Shown here: piece after piece, positions 57,408 to 64,000 of the stretch
How positions within the stretch are numbered: position 1 is the stretch's first letter
How the letters are laid out: each line of letters starts with the position of its first letter
Source of the DNA: Cryobacterium flavum
GTDB taxonomy: Bacteria; Actinomycetota; Actinomycetes; Actinomycetales; Microbacteriaceae
NCBI RefSeq assembly: GCF_900103805.1
Contig: NZ_FNIB01000003.1
Location: 350,284 to 414,283, forward strand
Direction: 5' to 3'
DNA: 64,000 nt
The notes under the pieces: generated by a model
What the model was told of the DNA's origin: nothing
Database searches by the model: none
What the model saw: the letters and a program-made list of their open reading frames with translations, nothing else
Translations under genes and position numbers: made by a program

Positions 57408-58688
57408 TTGTCAGATTCGACCGACTTGCTGAGCAGCCCGACTCCGGGCGATGCGCCCGAGAGCGCGACGGATGCGCCGACCGAGAAACCTCGGATTCGC
57501 GTGCTCATTGCGGCCGACACATTTGCACCCGATGTGAACGGTGCGGCACGATTTGCCGAGCGGCTCGCTGCTGGCCTCGTCGCCCGCGGCCACGAAGTGC
57601 AGATTATGGCGCCGGCCGCGTCGCGCAAGCACGGCAGCTGGACTGAGATGCACGAGGGCCAGGCCATGGTGGTGCACCGCCTGCACAGCTGGCGCTGGTA
57701 CCCGCACGACTGGCTGCGATTCGCCCTGCCTTGGCTGATTCGCGGCGAAAGCCGGCGCATTCTCGATTCGTTCCACCCCGATGTCGTGCACTTTCAGTCG
57801 CATATCAACGTGGGGCGTGGTGTGTCCATCGAGGCGGCGAAGCGCAACATCCGCTTGGTCGGCACCAACCACTTCATGCCGGAGAACATGGTGAAGTTCT
57901 CCCTCGTTCCGGTCGGTTTGCAGGATCGAGTCATCAAGGCCGCGTGGCGGGCAGCCCGCCGCACCTTCGGGCGCGCCGCAGCGGTCACGACTCCGACCCG
58001 CCGCGCCGCCCAGTTTCTTGAGAAATACACCGGCCTCACCGGGGTATACGCCATCTCCTGCGGGATCGATGCCGACAACTACGCACCGAATTTTGAGCCG
58101 CGCACCGAGAACCGCATCCTCTTCGTCGGTCGCGTCACCGGTGAGAAGCAGATCGACGTCCTACTTCAGGCTGCAGCGCTGCTGTCCGCCGATCTCGATG
58201 CTCAAATTGAAATCGTCGGCGGGGGCGATCAGAAACGCAACCTGGAGCACCTGGCCGACACCCTCGGCATCCGCTCGCGTGTCACGTTCACCGGTTACGT
58301 GACGGATGACGAGCTGCGCGCCGCCTATTCGCGCGCCACGGTGTTTGCCATGCCCTCTGTCGCCGAGCTGCAGAGTATCGCCACGATGGAGGCGATGGCC
58401 TCCGGACTGCCCATTGTCGCGGCGGATGCCATGGCGCTGCCGCACCTCGTGCACGATGAGGCGAACGGGTACCTATTCAAGCCGAGCGACGCGCAGGATC
58501 TGGCCGACAAGCTGACCGTGGTTCTCACCGCGCCGCCGGATCGCCTGGCGGAGCTCAAGCGAGAGTCACTCAAGCTCATTGCCGCGCACGACATCAAGCG
58601 AACGTTGAACACATTCGAATGCCTGTATCGTGGGGAGCCGGTGAGCGATCTGGTCCCCAATGGGGCCTCGTCGCAGTCGCCCGAGTAA
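57408..58688 (+). CDS. Glycosyltransferase family 4 (GT-B fold)
   Basis: 426-residue cytoplasmic or membrane-associated glycosyltransferase. The N-terminal domain starts with IRVLIAADTFAPDVNGAARFAERLAAGLVARGHEV; the C-terminal nucleotide-sugar half shows ILFVGRVTGEKQIDVLLQAAALL, IVGGGDQK and the E-x7-E motif in PSVAELQSIATMEAMASGLPIVAADAMALPHLVHDEANGYLF. It is similar to PimB-like and other lipid glycosyltransferases; acceptor and sugar cannot be named. TTG start, with GTAGGG about 16 bases upstream. The CAT tRNA and the integrated element lie just downstream. Confidence 0.88.
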   Translation: MSDSTDLLSSPTPGDAPESATDAPTEKPRIRVLIAADTFAPDVNGAARFAERLAAGLVARGHEVQIMAPAASRKHGSWTEMHEGQAMVVHRLHSWRWYPHDWLRFALPWLIRGESRRILDSFHPDVVHFQSHINVGRGVSIEAAKRNIRLVGTNHFMPENMVKFSLVPVGLQDRVIKAAWRAARRTFGRAAAVTTPTRRAAQFLEKYTGLTGVYAISCGIDADNYAPNFEPRTENRILFVGRVTGEKQIDVLLQAAALLSADLDAQIEIVGGGDQKRNLEHLADTLGIRSRVTFTGYVTDDELRAAYSRATVFAMPSVAELQSIATMEAMASGLPIVAADAMALPHLVHDEANGYLFKPSDAQDLADKLTVVLTAPPDRLAELKRESLKLIAAHDIKRTLNTFECLYRGEPVSDLVPNGASSQSPE

Positions 58689-58721
58689 TATGTGTTGGTA
58701 CAACCGTTGGTTGTGCCTTTT

Positions 58722-58795
58722 GGGGCGGTAGCTCAGCTGGTTAGAGCAGCGGACTCATAATCCGTCGGTCCCGGGTTCAAGTCCCGGCCGCCCTA
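58722..58795 (+). tRNA. tRNA with anticodon CAT (Met, possibly Ile2)
   Basis: 74-base cloverleaf: acceptor GGGGCGG pairs with CCGCCCT (58788-58794; first pair wobble), D arm GCTC...GAGC, anticodon loop CTCATAA with CAT at 58756-58758, T arm CCGGG-TTCAAGT-CCCGG and discriminator A. The first pair is not that of initiator tRNA. Elongator Met is the usual reading; a lysidine-modified Ile2 tRNA would look alike. It is the likely attachment site of the element that follows. Confidence 0.92.
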
Positions 58796-58966
58796 CTGTA
58801 AATTTGACCTGGTCAGGGTTTCTTGTCTGTACCGAAAGGGCAAGACTTGATGCACTATCCGTTTATTGGTCTTTTATTCATAAATATCCGCTATCTCTGG
58901 CCGCTCATAGAGAAGGTGCACGACCCGGTTCGAGTCATCTGGAATGACCTCGAGCACCTATGGGTT

Positions 58967-59203
58967 ATGGACAGCGAACGACACTTCGGCCTCGGCCTCG
59001 AGCCGGTTTTAACGACAAGCGAGCTCGCCGAGTACCTCGGCTTGCAGACGCAGGCGATCTACGACCTGCGCACCGACGGACGTGGTCCCTTGGGCATTCG
59101 AGTGGGCCGGGAGATCCGCTTCCGCGTTTCCGACGTGGTGCAATGGCTTGACGGGCTTCACGAGCCAGAGACTCCCGTAGTTGACCACGGGGCCAAACAA
59201 TGA
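58967..59203 (+). CDS. Excisionase-like helix-turn-helix protein
   Basis: 78-residue MerR/Xis-like winged HTH: LTTSELAEYLGLQTQAIYDLRTDGRGPLGIRVGREIRFRVSDVVQWLDGL. Such proteins direct excision together with the adjacent integrase. I place the start at ATG 58967, which gives the usual size; an ATG at 58850 would add 39 residues of hydrophobic sequence with poorer codon use. The stop overlaps the integrase ATG by four bases. Confidence 0.82.
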   Translation: MDSERHFGLGLEPVLTTSELAEYLGLQTQAIYDLRTDGRGPLGIRVGREIRFRVSDVVQWLDGLHEPETPVVDHGAKQ

Positions 59204-60390
59204 TGGCCGGACGACCGCGGCTGCCAGTCAGCACGTTCGGTGCCATCACGACTCAACAGGTCAGTCAGGGGATCTTCCGAGCGATTACTCGCTTCCGCGA
59301 CTGGGATGGTCAAACGCGGAGGGTGATGGCGACCGGACCGAGTCGTAACGCTGCGCAGGCTTCCCTCAAAGCAGAACTCGCGGCCCGCCTGAGAGCCGGC
59401 GGCAGCGGCGACTCACTCACCGCGAGCTCACCATTTCTGCTGCTCGCGGCCGCTTGGATGGAGGACGTGATGCTCGATGTCGACCGTGCCCAGGGTACGA
59501 AGGACACCTATCGACGCGAGTTGCGCGTGCTTGTCCTGCCCTACTTTGAGAACTTTGCGATTCGGGAGGTGACTGTTGGTCGCATCGAGCTCTTCCTGAG
59601 GCAGCAGCGAGTGCAGTCGTATACGCGAGCGAAGCATTCACGAACAATCCTCGGCATGATCCTGGCGTTCGCAACGCGGCGGGAGATCATTCCGCGAAAT
59701 CCGATGAAGGAGACCTCGCGCATGAAGAGTCCTCCGCACACGCCGAAGGCGCTCACGAGCGACCAGATTGCCGCTATCCGCGTGGCAGCCCGCGAATGGC
59801 GCACAGAGGACGGCAGGATGGGGCCGCGGTCCGACGGCCAGGTGCGCGACATCATCGAGGTGATGCTCGGCACCGCCACGCGCATCGGAGAAGTGCTCGC
59901 CATTCGGCAGTGCGACGTCGACCTGGATGCCGACCCCCCGCGGGTAAGCATCAGCGGCACGCTCGTCGTGCACAACAGGGCCGGCGTGCACCGTCAGGAG
60001 CATCCCAAGACCCACGAGTCGAACCGGGTCATCGGCATGCCGCCCTTCGCGGTCGAGGTTATCCGCCAGCGTTTGGCACTGCTCGATCCGGAGGATGCGG
60101 AGCACCTGATCTTTTACTCGAGGGTGGGCACTCCGCTCGCGCCATATAACGTCAGGCGCACGTTCCGCGAGATACTCCGCAATGCCGGGCTCGAGGGCCT
60201 GAACATCACACCGCACTCCTTCCGCCGAACGGGCGCGACGTTGCTCGCCAACGAGCTCGGTATGCAGGCGGCGGCCGACATGCTCGGGCATACGTCGACG
60301 TCGACGACGAAGGCGCACTATGCGGAGCCTGACCGCACGGTGAAGTCGGGGCCGGCGGAGGTGATGCAGCGGTTGGCGCCACCCATTTGA
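59200..60390 (+). CDS. Tyrosine recombinase (phage-type integrase)
   Basis: 396-residue integrase. An N-terminal AP2-like DNA-binding segment (FRAITRFRDWDGQTRRVMATG), a SAM-like core-binding domain (about 80-185) and a catalytic domain with Arg228 (ATRIGEVL), Lys270, His339 and Arg342 (PHSFRRTGA), His364 (LGHTST) and Tyr374 (AHYAEPD). All key residues are present, so the enzyme should be active. It is coupled to the excisionase gene and lies 405 bases from the tRNA, its probable target. Confidence 0.94.
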   Translation: MMAGRPRLPVSTFGAITTQQVSQGIFRAITRFRDWDGQTRRVMATGPSRNAAQASLKAELAARLRAGGSGDSLTASSPFLLLAAAWMEDVMLDVDRAQGTKDTYRRELRVLVLPYFENFAIREVTVGRIELFLRQQRVQSYTRAKHSRTILGMILAFATRREIIPRNPMKETSRMKSPPHTPKALTSDQIAAIRVAAREWRTEDGRMGPRSDGQVRDIIEVMLGTATRIGEVLAIRQCDVDLDADPPRVSISGTLVVHNRAGVHRQEHPKTHESNRVIGMPPFAVEVIRQRLALLDPEDAEHLIFYSRVGTPLAPYNVRRTFREILRNAGLEGLNITPHSFRRTGATLLANELGMQAAADMLGHTSTSTTKAHYAEPDRTVKSGPAEVMQRLAPPI

Positions 60391-60522
60391 GATCCGCTAC
60401 TTTGTCTGTATTTCCAGGTGGGGTCGCTGCTCCCGCCTCCACTAGCACCTAGGCGACCTGAAATATCTCCTTTTTCTACTAAGAGGTTTGGATGTAGGCG
60501 ATGTCAAGTATGGCTGGCAGGC

Positions 60523-60550
60523 GCTGATAACAGCAGCTATCAGCTGCTGT
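60523..60550. repeat. Overlapping inverted repeats between convergent genes
   Basis: GCTGATA (60523-60529)/TATCAGC (60538-60544) and ACAGCAGC (60530-60537)/GCTGCTGT (60543-60550) are two alternative perfect stems at the very end of the minus-strand gene. Terminator for either convergent transcript is plausible. The 150 bases between integrase and this gene hold no other feature. Confidence 0.45.
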
Positions 60551-62144
60551 ACAGCTTGACTGCCACGTGGTTGACGACGATTCGTTGATTCTCCTTATCG
60601 AGATCGAAGTGGATTCGCCCCACTTCGTTTGGCTTGACGCCGTCTCGAACTTTCACGTGCATAACTTGGCTGTATTCGCGGCCCTCAAAATCAAAGGTCC
60701 GTAGCTTTGGAGATCGAGAAATGGTCTGATCGGAAGATGCCACCTTGAGTCCACGTTGGGCAAACCAGTCATCGAGGTGGCCAATTGGTCCACTATCTGG
60801 TCCATACAGATCTACCGCCCCACGAGCCAGCATCTTAAGTTTTAGGGTCATGTCCGCGGCGTCAGGATAGGAGATGCTTTTCCACGATCGCTGCGCTGAG
60901 TCGGTAAACACGATCCGATCCTGTGCCGCGTCTTCCAGGGCCCGAAAAGTTGCCTGGGGATCGCTGCGGGCCACGAGTATGGGGACTAGGTCCCAAACGT
61001 CCACGACATCCTCCGTCACAGACCTCGTTACAGCCGCCTCATATTGCTCGCGCCAATAGTCGGCGTTTCTGATTGCATCCTCTGCATTCTCAGCAAGTGA
61101 TTCTGCTTCAACTCGCTTCTCCTCAGATTCTTCCGCGATGGACTGCCAGAGATTCAAGTCATCTTTTAGCCCCGACACTTGTGACCGTAAAGCTTCTACC
61201 TCGCCACTATGATCGTCTGATTCGATGGCACGGAGAACCCGTTCCTCAGCGGCTGAGCGCGCCATCTGCTGTGTTGCTGTGCGGGCGGAACGCCACCCCT
61301 CGTCGATTCCCCGAGCAAGAGCCGATATGGCGGCCAGTCGGCTCATGAGGCGAGCGCGAACGTTGTCAATTCCCCTAAGGGCGATCTCCTCGCCCGTGAA
61401 GGAAACTCCCCGTGCATTCAGGTCGGACCAAACCAGCAGTGCTCCACCGAAAGGGACATTTACAATTGGAAGGCTGGCGAAGATCTGGCGGCTTGTCGAA
61501 TGGTTGAGAGTAATTACGCGAGCTAAACCTATCAACCTCGTAGAGAGCAGCCGGGCGAGGGCCCACGACTCCGGACTTCTCAGGTGAACGAGCACGATAG
61601 GCAATCTCTGCGATTTGCCCATGCTGTGCACTAATAGTTCGGCATCGCTGGCTGTTCGAATAGGCAGGTAGCTGTCATCGATTCTTTGGGCACCGATGGA
61701 CACGTTCAGCCGGTCATCCCTGACGACCATGCCCAGCACTCCCGGTTGGAAGATTGGCGTATCCCGTACTGGACTCAGATATCCAGCGGTTTGTTCCCGA
61801 CTCAGCCCGACTCTGAACCATGTCTTCTGCATCACGGTTGCCACAGTGACTCTTGTGGTCAGTTCGACGTCAGCGTCAACGAGTTGTGTCACTGACACAC
61901 GCAAAGCTCGAGCCCCACCGGCTTCGACTACCTCCCAAGACGCACTCCGCGTGGTGGAATGACGCTCACCGACGGAGCGCGGAGGGAGGAGCGCAGAGCC
62001 TGATCTGGCTAGATCGTCAGCCGTGACCTCACCTGAAGAACCGTTGCTCAGCCACCGGGCAATGTGCTCACTCAACGCCTGGTGTCTTTCGTTTGGCTCT
62101 AGGGGCCCACCGATCTCAAAGTCGACAGCATATAAAACCTGCAT
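60540..62144 (-). CDS. Cargo protein of unknown function with central coiled coil
   Basis: 534 residues from ATG 62144 (a GTG at 62165 would add seven). I recognise no family. Parts visible: a beta-rich N-terminal region (about 1-165; SWEVVEAGGARALRVSVTQLVD, TRVTVATVMQKTWFRVGLS); an alpha/beta segment (about 180-245; LPIVLVHLRSPESWALARLLSTRLIGLARVITL); a charged coiled coil (about 295-370); and a C-terminal alpha/beta domain (about 380-534) ending SQVMHVKVRDGVKPNEVGRIHFDLDKENQRIVVNHVAVKL. The end resembles, to my eye, C-terminal domains of long actinobacterial island proteins. No membrane segment or nuclease motif. AT-richer codons than the core genes. Confidence 0.75.
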   Translation of the reverse strand: MQVLYAVDFEIGGPLEPNERHQALSEHIARWLSNGSSGEVTADDLARSGSALLPPRSVGERHSTTRSASWEVVEAGGARALRVSVTQLVDADVELTTRVTVATVMQKTWFRVGLSREQTAGYLSPVRDTPIFQPGVLGMVVRDDRLNVSIGAQRIDDSYLPIRTASDAELLVHSMGKSQRLPIVLVHLRSPESWALARLLSTRLIGLARVITLNHSTSRQIFASLPIVNVPFGGALLVWSDLNARGVSFTGEEIALRGIDNVRARLMSRLAAISALARGIDEGWRSARTATQQMARSAAEERVLRAIESDDHSGEVEALRSQVSGLKDDLNLWQSIAEESEEKRVEAESLAENAEDAIRNADYWREQYEAAVTRSVTEDVVDVWDLVPILVARSDPQATFRALEDAAQDRIVFTDSAQRSWKSISYPDAADMTLKLKMLARGAVDLYGPDSGPIGHLDDWFAQRGLKVASSDQTISRSPKLRTFDFEGREYSQVMHVKVRDGVKPNEVGRIHFDLDKENQRIVVNHVAVKLYSS

Positions 62145-62322
62145 TTGTCCCCCAAATGTTGACACATCGGCGCGATTCCGGTGTAGACCTGTGGCTTAGT
62201 CTGTCGCAAAACTTTGAGTCGTGTGAAGGCATAGGCCGTGCTGGTCCGCCGAGCTCGCGACCGTGTCCCTTCGAACGCAGGAGGCTAACTGAATAATGCC
62301 GAGTTTTTAGCTAGAAAATCAC

Positions 62323-62366
62323 ACGGGCGGCGTGCCTGTATCTTCGCTTGGCACGCCTGAGCCCGT
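62323..62366. promoter_or_regulatory. Bulged long hairpin before a small cargo gene
   Basis: ACGGGC (62323-62328) pairs with GCCCGT (62361-62366) and GGCGTGCC (62329-62336) with GGCACGCC (62350-62357), a 14-bp stem with a three-base bulge. It ends 48 bases before the small gene at 62414. It could be an operator, an attenuator or a terminator. Bases 62145-62322 are non-coding, and should hold the promoter of the minus-strand cargo gene. Confidence 0.55.
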
Positions 62367-62413
62367 ATGATTGCGATCACTTCAGGTACGGCCAGTGCAG
62401 AGAAAGGGGTGCC

Positions 62414-62671
62414 ATGCGGCTCACGAAAGATGTACGTGTGCAACTGCTTGAACAAAACGAGGGCTTCTCGACGAGGACGAGCTATACCGCGAAGAACTCC
62501 AGCGAGGACCGTACGTACACAATCACGGGTGGTGAGCTTCACGTGCATGCTACGGGTAATACTTCCTGGGCCGACAGCCGCTACACGAACGATTTTATTG
62601 CCGATGACGAGCAGACACATCGGTACCTATTTGACAATCTCCAACAATTGAATCGGGACGACGTTATCTAG
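62414..62671 (+). CDS. Small conserved-looking cargo protein
   Basis: 85 residues starting MRLTKDVRVQLLEQNEGFST, with AAAGGGG ending a few bases before the ATG. The sequence is compact and ordered, with many Thr, Asp and aromatic residues (RTSYTAKNSSEDRTYTITGG, TSWADSRYTND, DDEQTHRYLFDNL). It looks like a beta-strand protein with a helical end, without Cys or membrane segment. I know no family name. It is divergent from the coiled-coil protein across the hairpin at 62323. Confidence 0.65.
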   Translation: MRLTKDVRVQLLEQNEGFSTRTSYTAKNSSEDRTYTITGGELHVHATGNTSWADSRYTNDFIADDEQTHRYLFDNLQQLNRDDVI

Positions 62672-63034
62672 AGGATGGCCCGTCGAGAGGAGGGCGGTCT
62701 TCCAGACAGGTGGAGGCGAACCATGCGCGCGCACTGTCAGGGACGATTGAGGAGCCAGCGTCGACGCTGAAAATTGAGCCACGTGTTGTGGGTTCATTGT
62801 GCCCCTCCGGGCGCTGACGGAAGGAAGCCAGTTGGGCGCGGCGAAGTCGTAGCAACGCAAAAACGGGCGGTATGTACGAGTCGTTCTTCGGTGATGCTGG
62901 ATCTGACATGTCCAAACGGCTTTGCAGCCTACGTGATCTCTGCGGTGGACCGCTTTCGCCAACCGCGGCGGTCGAGCAGATGTACCGTTGCGATCCCTTG
63001 TCTGACCCGCCGTGGTTCAAGTAGTGTCTCCGTC
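62672..63034. other. 363 bases without a convincing gene
   Basis: Open frames exist on both strands but their translations are rich in Arg, Ser and Pro without domain-like pattern. I see no repeat, hairpin or tRNA. The last 50 bases may hold the promoter of the small gene at 63035. Confidence 0.5.
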
Positions 63035-63268
63035 ATGAAACCGTCGTGGTGGGATGATCTGTCGCCTGGATCGCGACAGGAAATTCTGCGCTTTCCAAGC
63101 CTTGGAGTTGTGGCAAGCATCGCAATTGAGCTTCGTGGCCTGGGGGTGATTGTGCCTAGGGATTCGCACTGGGTCAATGACGGCCCGCACCGGTACACTC
63201 CCAATTTTGACGACGAAACGTTGGGGTGGATTCGTGAAGAATCGAAGCGGCATGGCCTCAGCGACTGA
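63035..63268 (+). CDS. Small hypothetical cargo protein
   Basis: 77 residues starting MKPSWWDDLSPGSRQEILRF, with a mixed helical pattern (LGVVASIAIELRGLGVIVP) and a Trp-rich end (GWIREESKRHGLSD). The ribosome binding site is weak. The reading frame continues upstream to 62774 without protein-like sequence, so I begin at the ATG. It looks like a real short protein but I do not recognise it; it could also be the end of a decayed gene. Confidence 0.45.
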   Translation: MKPSWWDDLSPGSRQEILRFPSLGVVASIAIELRGLGVIVPRDSHWVNDGPHRYTPNFDDETLGWIREESKRHGLSD

Positions 63269-63359
63269 CGTATCTCAGCGAAATCAGCGTCGTTCCTTCA
63301 CCTGGACGACCACGCGGCATGCAGACCCAGTGGACGTGTTTCTAACTGGGACGCCGAGC

Positions 63360-63917
63360 TTACGAGACTAGATCGGCGTCGGACGCACCGAGGCGATTGG
63401 CTATGATCCTCGAGCTGTCTGCGCGGAGCCGAGCAAACATCACGAGCTGAACGAGGTGTCGCTTGTCGGTGCTGGCCACCCGGAAGTTTGACAGAGATGC
63501 TTTCAACTCGTCTGCAACGGAATCGTACTCTCGCGTCCTAGCGACCATGACATCGGCTCTTGTGATTCCACCGAGGTACCGCGTGGTCTCGAGATCGGTG
63601 ATCCGTCGCGCCCAATCAGTAGACAGGGGAAATCTACCGTCCGCCAGTTCCGAGTTGCAGGTTCCGTGGACAACGCGTACGTTTCCCCAGACGTCGGGAC
63701 CGCCGTATGTTGTCGCCTCAATATGATCGATCTGAATTCGTGCGGGATGCCCCGTGGGCAACGTTGCGTCGATGGCGCGGTCGCAGAGCTCGCATACGCC
63801 ACCGAACTCGGCATGCAAATACAGCGCGGCCAGGCGCCGCAGTGGGACGGATTTTGGGAGTCGTGTTGAACCGTCCCGGGTTTCATGCCGCCGTTTTGAT
63901 GCTCCTATTGATGTCAA
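63360..63917 (-). CDS. HNH endonuclease
   Basis: 185 residues from a TTG at 63917. An N-terminal basic part leads to the HNH fold: GGVCELCDRAID (zinc knuckle), IQIDHIEATTYGGPDVWGNVRVVHGTCNSEL (DH, N and H of the motif). The C-terminal 80 residues are helical and Arg-rich. All active-site residues are present. The TTG overlaps the stop of the partial gene upstream, which implies a two-gene operon. HNH nucleases in such a setting are often defence effectors or homing-type genes. Confidence 0.82.
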   Translation of the reverse strand: MTSIGASKRRHETRDGSTRLPKSVPLRRLAALYLHAEFGGVCELCDRAIDATLPTGHPARIQIDHIEATTYGGPDVWGNVRVVHGTCNSELADGRFPLSTDWARRITDLETTRYLGGITRADVMVARTREYDSVADELKASLSNFRVASTDKRHLVQLVMFARLRADSSRIIANRLGASDADLVS

Positions 63918-64000
63918 GTGGTAATTGTGGCCGATTGTTGGTCTAGCCAGGTGCGGTAGTGCCGGGCGAGGTCGTAGTTGACATTGATGCCGCGTTCGAG
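63914..64000 (-). CDS. C-terminal end of a protein coupled to the HNH gene (partial)
   Basis: The last 28 codons of a minus-strand gene that enters from the right edge: LERGINVNYDLARHYRTWLD then QQSATITT and TGA at 63914-63916. The stop overlaps the TTG start of the HNH endonuclease. Too short to identify; the coupled HNH gene makes a partner such as an ATPase or another effector plausible, but that is a guess. Confidence 0.55.
   Translation of the reverse strand, partial: LERGINVNYDLARHYRTWLDQQSATITT

Larger units (their letters stand above)
58796..64000 (+). mobile_element. Integrated genomic element at the CAT tRNA (left part)
   Basis: Directly after the tRNA come an excisionase-like gene and a tyrosine recombinase reading away from it, then cargo whose base composition is visibly poorer in GC and whose genes lack the conserved actinobacterial neighbours seen elsewhere. 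The left attachment site should be the 3' end of the tRNA; I saw no second copy of it inside the window, so the right end lies beyond 64000. No replication, transfer or phage structural genes are visible, so it is a genomic island, a satellite or part of a larger integrative element. Confidence 0.8.

Noticed and set aside
58850..58966. Longer N terminus of the excisionase-like protein
   Set aside because: The added 39 residues are hydrophobic and AT-rich, unlike known Xis proteins; possible but not preferred.
62664..63020. Minus-strand frame of 118 codons in the island
   Set aside because: Composition is Ser/Arg/Pro-rich without pattern and there is no ribosome binding site; I list the stretch as non-coding.

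Overview
The window is a GC-rich stretch of chromosome from a high-GC Gram-positive bacterium, most likely a member of the Microbacteriaceae (Actinomycetota). I base this on gene order (hrcA-dnaJ-rsmE-HIT-phoH-ybeY-CNNM-era; recO-uppS; dusB-dgt-dnaG), frequent GTG/TTG starts, a DUF222/HNH endonuclease, DUF4870 and DUF1990 proteins and an actinobacterial-type leuA with a leucine leader peptide. The family-level assignment is an inference; no rRNA is present.

Layout. 0-7.1 kb: leuS, the DNA-uptake pair comEA-comEC and holA. 7.1-12 kb: a membrane protein, rpsT, an S66 peptidase, an alpha/beta hydrolase, an amidohydrolase and the wreck of a YCII-domain gene. 12-16.9 kb: lepA, a DUF1990 gene, hemW and two DUF4870 paralogues. 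17-24.2 kb: a tightly packed stress/RNA-maturation operon from hrcA to era, preceded by a CIRCE operator. 24.3-28 kb: accessory genes, including a DUF222-HNH endonuclease, a small membrane protein and an acetyltransferase broken in a homopolymer. 27.8-32.3 kb: an overlapping trio of DUF2975 protein, XRE regulator and a 1249-residue zinc-ribbon polytopic membrane protein. 32.5-36.4 kb: a membrane-anchored esterase overlapping an MprF/LysX-type aminoacyl-lipid synthase. 36.4-38.4 kb: leuA with leader peptide, hairpin and terminator. 39.3-46.6 kb: recO-uppS, a DsbA-like protein, a 44-residue Cys-rich peptide, dusB-dgt and dnaG. 46.8-53.4 kb: a peptide-type ABC transporter with three ATPase domains on two polypeptides. 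53.6-58.8 kb: tRNA-Asn, a histidine-kinase-like protein lacking its phosphoacceptor His, azlCD, def, a DMT transporter, a glycosyltransferase and a CAT-anticodon tRNA.

The last 5.2 kb (58.8 kb to the end) is an integrated element: directly after the CAT tRNA come an excisionase-like HTH gene and a tyrosine recombinase, then AT-richer cargo: a 534-residue coiled-coil protein of no family I can name, two small proteins, an HNH endonuclease and the end of a gene overlapping it. The right end of the element lies outside the window. This cargo is the best candidate for an undescribed system, possibly phage defence, but that function is a guess from context.

Regulatory elements legible in the DNA are CIRCE before hrcA, the leuA attenuator, an intra-operon terminator after the ABC binding protein, repeat operators before the DUF2975-XRE operon and a set of long GGGCCC palindromes between dgt and dnaG. 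No CRISPR array, rRNA or complete insertion sequence was seen.
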